NCBI GenBank assembly: GCA_025059715.1
Contig: JANXCE010000001.1
Span: 55,384-119,383 of the forward strand
Direction: 5' to 3'
Source of the DNA: Caldimicrobium sp.
Lineage (GTDB): Bacteria; Desulfobacterota; Thermodesulfobacteria; Thermodesulfobacteriales; Thermodesulfobacteriaceae
Length of the DNA: 64,000 nucleotides
Shown: positions 55,476-63,800 of the stretch, one piece after another
Numbering within the stretch: position 1 is the first letter of the stretch
Layout: every line of letters begins with the position of its first letter
The notes under the pieces: model-generated
Told to the model about the DNA's origin: nothing
The model's input: only the letters and a program-made list of their open reading frames with translations
The model's database searches: none
Position numbers and translations under genes: made by a program

Positions 55476-56774
55476 GTGATTTATGAGGATCTATTAGCCT
55501 TTTGGCTGGCCTTTTTGATTTGGGAGTTTCTTCCCCCATCCCTTGAGATTTCCCTCTCACCCTTTGTAATAGGTTCATTATTCATAGGGAAAGAACTCCT
55601 TTTTCTCTATCTACTTCTTTATTTGAGAAGAAGGTTTTTTTTCAGTCTGGGACATCTACCAAGCTTGATAGACAAGCTCCTTCTTATGTTTGTTTTCCTT
55701 CTCTTTATATTAGACCTATCCTTTTTTGGATTTAAAAAATTTCTCTCAGGATATTACTTTGGGGCTACAGGTGCCCTTTTATGGTTTGCCCACTATTATA
55801 TTTTAAGCAAGCTAACCTTGTATCCTCTAACTGTGAGGTATTTGAGAATTATAGCGGGACTTCTTTTTCCTTTTTTTCTCCTCTTGGTGCTTGATGAAAC
55901 CCTTGAATACCTAAGTATAGACTTTAGGGGCAGATTTTTCTTGCTTCTCTTTATTATTTTGTTAATTTCTCCCTACATAATTATAAAAATCTGGCCAGTA
56001 AGAAGGATGACTAAAGGCTTTTTGTATGAACTTATAACCGCCTTTTTAGAGAAACTTCGCCTTAGATTTAGGGATTATTTGGTGTTACCCTCTATTGGCC
56101 CTAAATTTTACACTGCAGGAGTCTTGGGTTTTTTGCCTCCCTTTCGATACCTCTTTTTTTCCTCAAGCTTACTTGAGATCCTAAATGAAAGAGAGGTCTT
56201 AGGAGTAGTTGCCCACGAGGCTGGGCACTTGAAGAGGAAGCACGGCCTAATTCTCCTTGTAGTATTACTCAGTTTCCCTTTGCTCTTATTAAATTTTTTC
56301 TATTTCATAAGTCTAATTTTACACCTCTTTTTTGAAGATAGGGACTCTCTTGTCAAGTTTTTAAAGGGCACAAATGCCATATACTTTGAGGTTGCAATTG
56401 GTTTAGGGTTACTTCTTCTATCCCTCTTGTTTTTTCGTTATATCTTTGCCTTTTTTCTCAGATCCCTTGAACGAGAGGCGGATCTTTTTGCCCTTTATGT
56501 CTTAAAGGATCCCGAGCCCCTTATTTCTGCCTTACAAAAAATAGGAGAGGTCACCGGCCAACTTTTTCGGAAGTCCTGGCATCACTATGGACTATGGGAG
56601 AGAATAAGTTATATCAAGTATGCTACTGCCTATCCTCAAGCAATCAGAAAACATTCCCTTCGCTTTAGAAAACTTCTGCTTCTCTGGTTATTTCTAAATC
56701 TCCTACCCCTTGGAATTTTTCTCTCCCTTGAGGTAGGACTCTGGAGGAAACTCTTGCAATTTCTTTTTAGTTAA
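55476..56774 (+). CDS. M48 family membrane metalloprotease
   Basis: 432 aa. About eight hydrophobic segments surround a zinc motif HEAGHLKRKHG (~residue 248) and a third ligand in EREADLFALYVL. This is like HtpX/Ste24-type proteases. It may cleave membrane or misfolded proteins. The GTG start lies 6 nt after the cytochrome stop and there is no strong ribosome site, suggesting coupling. PrmA follows 13 nt later. Confidence 0.85.
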   Translation: MIYEDLLAFWLAFLIWEFLPPSLEISLSPFVIGSLFIGKELLFLYLLLYLRRRFFFSLGHLPSLIDKLLLMFVFLLFILDLSFFGFKKFLSGYYFGATGALLWFAHYYILSKLTLYPLTVRYLRIIAGLLFPFFLLLVLDETLEYLSIDFRGRFFLLLFIILLISPYIIIKIWPVRRMTKGFLYELITAFLEKLRLRFRDYLVLPSIGPKFYTAGVLGFLPPFRYLFFSSSLLEILNEREVLGVVAHEAGHLKRKHGLILLVVLLSFPLLLLNFFYFISLILHLFFEDRDSLVKFLKGTNAIYFEVAIGLGLLLLSLLFFRYIFAFFLRSLEREADLFALYVLKDPEPLISALQKIGEVTGQLFRKSWHHYGLWERISYIKYATAYPQAIRKHSLRFRKLLLLWLFLNLLPLGIFLSLEVGLWRKLLQFLFS

Positions 56775-56787
56775 GTAAGTTAGGTAT

Positions 56788-57591
56788 ATGCTTAAAGCGC
56801 CCTACGAGAGGTATGAAAATCTTTATATATATGCCTTTAGAGAGGGGCATCCCTCTCTTAGAGAGTTGGAAGAGCCTGATTTAATAGGCTACTGGGAGGA
56901 AGATGGCCTTGGAGTTCTCTTCTTTCACCAAGAAAAGGAGGAATTGGTAGAGGAGCTTGTTAAAAGGTTAAATCTCACTTTGGAGCTGAAGGATGTAATT
57001 CCCTATGCTAAATGGAATGAGAAGAGGGTTCCCCATCCCTTTGTAGTTGGTCCCTTTAAGATTGCGCCCCTATGGGAAAAGGGGGATTTTGATCTTATTT
57101 TTGATCCCAGCGTAGTTTTTGGAGAGGGCTTTCATCCAACTACTGCCCTTATGTTAGAGACGAGTTGGATTTTTTTTCAGGAAAAGGGCTTACCCGAGGA
57201 GGTGTGGGATCTGGGCTGTGGTTCGGGTCTTCTTAGCCTTTTTTGGGCTAAACTGGGAGCCAAGGTGGTTGCTGTAGATGTAAACCCCCTTTGTATAAAG
57301 GTTACTAAGAGGAACTTAGAATTAAACGGTTTAGAAGCTGAGGTAATAGAAGGGGATGTGCGGAAGCTTCCCTTTTTTGGAGGGGAGCTAATCTTAGCCA
57401 ACCTCTATAAGGGACTTTTGTTAGAACTATTCAATATCCCCTCCTTCTTTACCTCCAAGTATTACCTCCTATCGGGATTTACTACAGGTATGGAGGAGGA
57501 GATTCTACAAGCGCTTAGGGACAAGCCTGTGAAAATCGAGAAGAGGCTTGAGAAGGAAAACTGGGTTTGCTATCAGCTATGTCTGAGCTAA
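56788..57591 (+). CDS. prmA: Ribosomal protein L11 methyltransferase
   Basis: 267 aa. An N-terminal alpha/beta domain is followed by FHPTTALMLE (linker), SAM motif VWDLGCGSGLLSLFWAKLGAKV, DVNPLCIKVTKRNLELNG and the active-site ANLYKGLL, in the position of the usual ANI-L. It trimethylates L11. The stop overlaps coaX by 13 nt. Confidence 0.88.
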   Translation: MLKAPYERYENLYIYAFREGHPSLRELEEPDLIGYWEEDGLGVLFFHQEKEELVEELVKRLNLTLELKDVIPYAKWNEKRVPHPFVVGPFKIAPLWEKGDFDLIFDPSVVFGEGFHPTTALMLETSWIFFQEKGLPEEVWDLGCGSGLLSLFWAKLGAKVVAVDVNPLCIKVTKRNLELNGLEAEVIEGDVRKLPFFGGELILANLYKGLLLELFNIPSFFTSKYYLLSGFTTGMEEEILQALRDKPVKIEKRLEKENWVCYQLCLS

Positions 57592-58358
57592 TTCTCACTG
57601 TGGATGTGGGAAATACTGCCACAACCTGTGGGCTCTTTGAGGAAAAGGGCTTTTTAAAGGCCCTCTTTAGCTTCAAAACCAAGCAGGTTGTCTCCTCGGA
57701 AGAGCTCTTAGTCAAGTTAAAGGGATTTCTCGATTTGTATGGCCTCACCCTTAAGGACATAGGGGGTCTAAGCTTAGCCTGTGTAGTTCCACCCTTAGAA
57801 GATTTTTGGGTCGAGTTAGGAACAAGGTGGTTAGCTAAAGAGGTAGTGGTTGCCTCTCCTGACAGTGTTAAAATGCCTATTATGTTGACCTATCCTCCTG
57901 AGGTTGGAGCGGACCGACTGGTTAATGCTTTAGGAGGGTGGAAAAAGTATAAGACCTCTCTAATTATAGTGGATTTTGGAACTGCAACCACCTTTGATTG
58001 TATCTCTTCAGAGGGAGCCTATCTTGGAGGCGCTATTGCCCCTGGTATTTTTCTCTCCATGGAAGCCCTTTTTAGAGGAACTGCTAAATTGCCTCGCGTG
58101 GATCTAAGAAAGCCCCCTTCCAGCGTGTTGGGAAAAGATACAATCTCCGCCCTAAAGAGTGGGCTGATCTATGGATTTGTTGGGCTTACCGATTACTTAG
58201 TTGAAAGGCTGTCCCAAGAGATGGAAACAACTCCCCTTGTTGTGGCCACAGGGGGATTAGCTTCGATAATTGCTCCCTTTAGTCGAACTATTTCTAAGAT
58301 AGATCCCACTCTTACTTTAGAGGGATTGTTCTATTTATGGAAGGACCGCCTCGCATAG
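57579..58358 (+). CDS. coaX: Type III pantothenate kinase
   Basis: About 259 aa. ASKHA-type motifs: VDVGNTATTCGLF, GADRLVNALGGWKKY (Asp and Arg), IVDFGTATTFDCIS and GGAIAPGIFLSMEALF, all typical of CoaX. It makes 4'-phosphopantothenate, the first step of CoA synthesis, using a form insensitive to CoA feedback. The ATG at 57579 lies in the end of prmA; the gene overlaps the LD-carboxypeptidase gene by 22 nt. Confidence 0.94.
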   Translation: MSELILTVDVGNTATTCGLFEEKGFLKALFSFKTKQVVSSEELLVKLKGFLDLYGLTLKDIGGLSLACVVPPLEDFWVELGTRWLAKEVVVASPDSVKMPIMLTYPPEVGADRLVNALGGWKKYKTSLIIVDFGTATTFDCISSEGAYLGGAIAPGIFLSMEALFRGTAKLPRVDLRKPPSSVLGKDTISALKSGLIYGFVGLTDYLVERLSQEMETTPLVVATGGLASIIAPFSRTISKIDPTLTLEGLFYLWKDRLA

Positions 58359-59224
58359 CTATCATTCGACCGTCAAGCATCCCCGATAGAGAGCAATATG
58401 AAAAGGGCTTGGCGGTTTTAAGAGAGAATCAAATTTCTTTTAAGAGTTTTGTAGACTTTGAGGAGAGCCCTCCATCCCAAAAGGCCTTTTTACTATATGA
58501 AATTCTCACCTGCGGTCAATTCAGTCATCTCTGGGCGGTAAGAGGGGGTGCTGGGGCGATGCTACTTCTGCCCTTTTTAGAAGAGTTTATGGAACCTAAA
58601 GCCTCAAAATACTTAAGCCTACCTCAACTAATAGGATTTTCCGATATAACTGCACTCCACCTGTTTTTTTGGACTAAATTTCAGAAAATTGGAATTCATG
58701 CTCCCATGATAGTTAACTTACCAGATCTTGAAAAGGGGTGCCTGCGGGAGCTTCTAAAAATTCTTACCAGAGAGACAAAGAGAATTACTCTAACGGGGAG
58801 GCCCTATCAACAGGGCTCTGCTCAAGGCTTTCTCGTTGGGGGCAACCTTTCTCTTTTGGCCTCCCTCTGTGGCACTCCCTATTTCCCCAAGAGAGACTCC
58901 CTGGTGCTATTTCTGGAGGATGTAGGCGAAAGGCCCTACAAGCTGGAAAGAGCACTCCTTCAAGTTCTTTGGAGCTTGCCTGCTACCTCCCTAAGGGGAA
59001 TAGTATTTGGAAGTTTAGGTGAGGTCTCAGCAGAGGAGATTCTCACAACCCTTGCTTCCCTTATCCCCAAGGATATCCCCATTGCCTTTGACTTCCCCTT
59101 TGGACATCAGCCTATGAATTATCCCTTACTCATCGGGGCACCCTGTAAGTTAGAGGTCTCCAAAGAAAGGGCCAAGCTTTTTATAGAGCTTGAGTTTTCA
59201 CAGAGCTTGAGTAAAGTTTTTTAA
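58337..59224 (+). CDS. LD-carboxypeptidase (S66 family)
   Basis: 295 aa. Seen: RPSSIPDREQY at the start, WAVRGGAGAMLLLPFL, the nucleophile Ser in GFSDITALHLFF, Glu in LFLEDVGERPYKLERAL and His in DFPFGHQPMNYPL. Family members remove the terminal D-Ala from peptidoglycan tetrapeptides for recycling; a microcin-C-type amidase role is an alternative. No signal peptide. It overlaps the convergent glycosyltransferase by 27 nt. Confidence 0.88.
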   Translation: MEGPPRIAIIRPSSIPDREQYEKGLAVLRENQISFKSFVDFEESPPSQKAFLLYEILTCGQFSHLWAVRGGAGAMLLLPFLEEFMEPKASKYLSLPQLIGFSDITALHLFFWTKFQKIGIHAPMIVNLPDLEKGCLRELLKILTRETKRITLTGRPYQQGSAQGFLVGGNLSLLASLCGTPYFPKRDSLVLFLEDVGERPYKLERALLQVLWSLPATSLRGIVFGSLGEVSAEEILTTLASLIPKDIPIAFDFPFGHQPMNYPLLIGAPCKLEVSKERAKLFIELEFSQSLSKVF

Positions 59225-60004
59225 GAAGACTTCCCATAGAAGCTCTCCATCAAGACAACTTCTACTCTCACAAGTCTCAGGAAAGCAGGGTCTACAGGGT
59301 AGAGGCAAAGTGAGAATCCGATAATTTGTCCCTATGGGTTTAAAGACTACCTCATCAGTTGGTCCATAGAAAAGGTAGGAGGAGACCCCAAGATAACTTG
59401 CTAAATGGGAAATTCCGCTGTCATTACCCACATATATGTCAACCAATCGGAATATCTTAGTGACTTCCAAGAGATCTTTGGAAAAGAGGACATTTTTCTT
59501 TTGAGAGAGGAGCCACTGTTCCGCTTCCCCTGCCAAGTAGAATACCTCATACTCCCAGGTCTTGAGAAAAGCCTCTATTCTCTCAAAGAGTTCCATAGGA
59601 GGATTTTTCTTTGGAGAGCCTGACCCCGGATGGATTAAGGCTATTTTCTTTCGGGGAAGCTCTCTTTGGGCTATGGGAAGGATGGGGGAAAATTTCTTGG
59701 GAAGCCCCAGTTTTTCCAAGTAATACTGGGGAAGCCAGATTCGCTCCCTTGGAAAGGGCTCAAGATTTCCCTCCATTGAGATTATGATCTTTCTATCAAA
59801 GGGCTCATTCATGAAGTAGGAGAGATACTCACTACTTAAAGCTTCATCTGCCCATCCGCAGAGTTTGGCCAATCTAACATATTCCTCTTGGCCAAGATAG
59901 ACGATGTAGTAATCCTCTCTCTTTAGTGCCTCAAGCAGAGGAAAGGTTAATAAGGTATCTCCCAATCCTCCTCTGCGATAAAGGAGCACTTTGTGATTTT
60001 TCAT
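59198..60004 (-). CDS. Glycosyltransferase family 9 (heptosyltransferase-like)
   Basis: 268 aa, somewhat shorter than usual. RRGGLGDTLLTFPLLEAL at the start is the family nucleotide-sugar binding loop. IHPGSGSPKKNPPMELF and VGNDSGISHLASYLGVSSYLFYGPT complete the fold. Probably adds heptose or another sugar to lipopolysaccharide core, or to another surface glycan. Minus strand, alone, downstream of the adhesin-type locus promoter on the other strand. Confidence 0.85.
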   Translation of the reverse strand: MKNHKVLLYRRGGLGDTLLTFPLLEALKREDYYIVYLGQEEYVRLAKLCGWADEALSSEYLSYFMNEPFDRKIIISMEGNLEPFPRERIWLPQYYLEKLGLPKKFSPILPIAQRELPRKKIALIHPGSGSPKKNPPMELFERIEAFLKTWEYEVFYLAGEAEQWLLSQKKNVLFSKDLLEVTKIFRLVDIYVGNDSGISHLASYLGVSSYLFYGPTDEVVFKPIGTNYRILTLPLPCRPCFPETCESRSCLDGELLWEVFLKNFTQAL

Positions 60005-60178
60005 GGACCTTTACCCTTTAAATTTGCTCTGTTGATATAGTTTTTTCAAGCCTTTTTCTCGCTTTAGTATTTTTAATTAATTTGAGATTTTGCGTCAAGT
60101 TGAGGTTTGGTATTAAAGAAAAATTTGAGTGAAACAAAAAATTGAGAAAACAAAAGAAAATGGGAAAAAAGCTAAAAG
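60005..60178. other. Intergenic region left of the poly-A tract
   Basis: About 175 nt of AT-rich sequence with many A4-A6 runs on the plus strand, and no recognisable gene. Probably carries the glycosyltransferase promoter on the minus strand. Confidence 0.3.
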
Positions 60179-60198
60179 AAAAAAAAAAAAAAAAAAAA
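60179..60198 (+). repeat. A20 homopolymer upstream of the adhesin-locus promoter
   Basis: Twenty consecutive A residues, 23 nt upstream of the TTGACA box. It occupies a position like an extended UP element, and long homopolymers of this kind are prone to slippage. Length in the assembly may itself be uncertain. Confidence 0.9.
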
Positions 60199-60221
60199 GA
60201 GTTAAAAAAGATTTTTGAAGG

Positions 60222-60250
60222 TTGACAAATTTGAGTGACATTATGAGAAT
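60222..60250 (+). promoter_or_regulatory. Promoter of the Spy-like / repeat-protein operon
   Basis: TTGACA (60222-60227), 17 nt, then GAGAAT (60245-60250, four of six matches to TATAAT). The ribosome site GGAGGGG at ~60265 and GTG start at 60274 follow. Confidence 0.6.
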
Positions 60251-60273
60251 AAAACAATTAAAAAGGAGGGGAA

Positions 60274-60768
60274 GTGTTGTTTAGGAGGTGCACCTTTTTA
60301 AGTGTTATTTTAGTTTTATTAATCTTTCAGGTGATGGTTCAGGGGCAGGTTTTAGCTCAGCAGGCACAGGTCCAACCTCAGGTTCAGCCTCAAGGAACTC
60401 AGCCTCAGGGAGTTCAGCCTCAGGGAGCTCAGCCTCAGGGAGCTCAGCCAGCAAGAAGAACGATTTTAGATTTTAGAGAGGAATTACGACTGACCGAGGA
60501 TCAATTTAGGAAGATAAAGAAGATAGTGGAGGATTTTGAGAAGAAGGCTAATGCCTTAAATGAGAGGGCGGTAAAGCTTGATCAAGAGGTGGGGAAGTTA
60601 CTTCAAGAGGAGGGAGACTTCAAAGAGGTGGAGAGGCGCATTAGAGAGATCTTTAGGCTAAGAGCGGAGGTAGTAATTGAAGAGTTGAAGGCGGGAAAGG
60701 AGCTTGAGAAGCACTTAACGCCAGAGCAGGTAAGAAGGTGGCGGGAAATCAGAAGAGGTGGAAGATAA
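60274..60768 (+). CDS. Small exported Spy/CpxP-like protein
   Basis: 164 aa. Signal peptide (RCTFLSVILVLLIFQVMVQGQVLAQ) followed by a Gln/Pro-rich linker of QPQG(A/T/V) repeats (~28-62). Then comes an all-helical domain with LTEDQFRKI at its start and LTPEQVRRW near the end, the paired LTXXQ motifs of the Spy/CpxP family. Family members are periplasmic chaperones or stress sensors. It precedes a giant secreted repeat protein by 47 nt and may help its export or folding; that link is inferred from position. Start GTG behind GGAGGGG. Confidence 0.8.
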   Translation: MLFRRCTFLSVILVLLIFQVMVQGQVLAQQAQVQPQVQPQGTQPQGVQPQGAQPQGAQPARRTILDFREELRLTEDQFRKIKKIVEDFEKKANALNERAVKLDQEVGKLLQEEGDFKEVERRIREIFRLRAEVVIEELKAGKELEKHLTPEQVRRWREIRRGGR

Positions 60769-60815
60769 AGTAGTGAAGAGATTGAAAAATTTTAAAAGAT
60801 TTAGTGGAGGAAGTT

Positions 60816-63800
60816 ATGGTTAGAGAGCTTTTACAGAGAGGTAGTTTTTTAGTTTTATTGGTGGTAGTAGTGCTGCTTTCATACTTTATGTTTATGGCAA
60901 CGGGCCTTAGAGCTAATGAGATAAGTTATGGGGAACGTATTGATCGGAATAATGGGACAAATGTGACAATAGAGTCTCCAGTCAATGCTTTTAATGATAC
61001 TACAAGGTTTGTAGTCGGAATATATGTGGAAAATGATACACAAGAGTTTCTTAATTTAATCATAAGCGCACCTGTTGGGGCTCACTTTAATAATGCAACA
61101 ATTAATGGAACAGCCTTAGGAGTGTATTTTCGCGGAACTTTTGAGGGAGGACCCGTTCGTCCTCTTGGCAATTTGACGATTACTCAGCATGGTTCTATAA
61201 ATGCCACCGCCTTTGGAAATAATTCTGGTGGAGCCGCTTCAAATTTCATAGCAGGAGGAGTTGTTTTTGGGAATGCAACCTCTGATACCCGTGTAATAAA
61301 TGAGGGTAGCATCTATGCTAATGCTACCGCTGTTGAGGGTTCGGCGATAGCAGGTGGAATTTTTGGATTAGGGTTAGGAGGAAGCTCCCTTGAGGTTGGA
61401 GTGTATAACAATACGGGAGTAATAAGTGTTTATTCTACTTCTTATATCACTAATTCTTCTCATGAAGTAATTGCAGGAGGAATTGGAAATATAGTTGATT
61501 ATAGGGTTAGTGCAACCAATGAAACTAGAAATCTCTTATCTAATGTAACGGGAATTTATAATACAGGTAATATGACGGTGCAGTCAAATGCTAATGGCAC
61601 TGGGTCCTCTTGGAGTGAGGCTATAAAGGTTGCAACCCAGTTGAAACTTGAAAATGGAGGTAATTTCACTGGAAATCTTACAGCTCAGGTTCAAGAGATT
61701 AAGAATGAGGGAAGAATTGAGGTTAGTGCTTTGGGAGGAGGGAATACCACTGCCCGCGGAGTTGGTGTGTATGTGGACTACCATGGAGAGCAAGGTTCAC
61801 TACTCAATGGCACGCTGAGTGCCTCTTTGGGAAGCTTTGAAAATACTCAATTGTTTAGGGTTATATCTAATAGCACTGGTAGAGATGCTCTATCTGCAGG
61901 CGTTTATGTGGGACTTGATTATTATGGTGGAGATCTAACGGGTAATTTTACTGGATATCTTAGAAACTTTAGAAATAATGGAACCCTTGAGGTTATAGCT
62001 GAAACAACTGGAGAGAGAGCTTCGGCTTATGGAGTCTTCGTAGGCGTTCACAATTGGTCAGATCGAGAATTAGCCGATAATTTCACAGTCTCAAGCAACA
62101 TAGGCAATTTTACCAATGAGGGCAATTTCACTGTTACAGCAACAGGTGGGTCAGCAGAAGCTTATGGATTAAGGGCAGAGGGAGCAATAAGTAACTTTAA
62201 CAATGCAAACACCTTTAGCATTTTATCAAATGCATCCAGTGGTAATGCAAGAGTATATGGTGTTTATGTAGGGTCAATAGGCGACTTTATCAACACAAGG
62301 ACTTTTGCTGTCACAGGGCTTTCAATAAGTGCAAATGCCACAGCCTATGGAATGTATGCAATTGGTAACGTGACGAAATTTGAGAATCTGGCAGGTGGAG
62401 TATTCAGTGTTAACGCTACAGCTAATCAGACCGCAAGGGCATATGGTTTACAAGCAGGCAATGCGACCACCTTTATGAATAACGGAACTTTTGAGGTATT
62501 GGCAAACGGCACCCAGCAGGCCTTTGCCTATGGAGTAAATGCCACAAGTGTAGGCAATTTCACCAATTTGAGCAATTTCACAGTTAGAGCAGAGGCGACA
62601 AGTGGGTCCGCATCCGCCACTGGGGTTAGTGCAAGCAACATAGGCAATTTCACCAATGCGGGCAATTTCACTGTTACAGCGACAGGTGGGTCAGCAGAGG
62701 CTTATGGATTAAGGGCAGAGGGAGCAATAAGTAACTTTAACAATACAAACACCTTTAGCATTTTATCAAATGCAACCAGTGGTAATGCAAGAGTATATGG
62801 TGTTTATGTAGGGTCAATAGGCGACTTTATCAACACAAGGACTTTTGCTGTAACAGGGCTTTCAACAAGTGGTAATGCAACAGCCTATGGAGTGTATGCA
62901 ACTGGTAATGTGACGAAATTTGAGAATCTGGCAGCTGGAGTCTTCAGTGTTAACGCCGCAGCTAATCAGACCGCCAGGGTATATGGCTTACAGGCAGGCA
63001 ATTTGACCACCTTTATGAATAACGGAACTTTTGAGGTATTGGCAAACGGCACCCAGCAGGCCATTGTCTATGGAGTAAATGCTACAGGTGTGGGCAATTT
63101 CACTAATTTGAAAACTTTCACTGTAAGAGGGCTTTCAACAAGTGGTAATGCAACAGCCTATGGAGTGAATGCAGTTGGTAACGTGACTAATTTCAATATT
63201 GCAGGTAGAATCTTCAGGGTTAACGCTATAGCAAATCAGACAGCAAGAGCATATGGCTTACAGGCAGGCAATGTGACCGGCAGTTTTACTAATAATGGAA
63301 GTATCGCGGTTTTTGCTAATAGCACTTATCGGGCCTATTCCTATGGAATATATGCCATAGATGCGGGCAATTTTACTAATGAGGGCGCATTCAATGTTAG
63401 ATCAGTCGTGAACGCTACAAGTAGTGGAGAGTCGGTGGCTTATGGGGTTAGTGCGTCAAGGATAGGCAATCTTAGTAATAGGGGCAATTTCACTGTTACT
63501 GCAAATGCGATTAATGCACAGGCAAAGTCTTATGGATTTCATGGGTCGAATGTAGGCAATTTCACAAATGCGGGCACTTTCGATGTAATAGCAAACGCAA
63601 CAAATAGTTCAGCAGATGCACGTGGGGTTTATGGGTCGAATTTAGGTAATTTCACCAATAGAGGTAATTTCACCGTTATAGCAAACGCAACAGGTGGGTA
63701 TGCAGAGGCGGCTGGGGTTGTTGCAAGGTGGGGTGATTTAGATAATTTTACCAATGCGGGCAATTTCACTGTCAGAGCAGAGGCGACAGGTGGGGATGCA

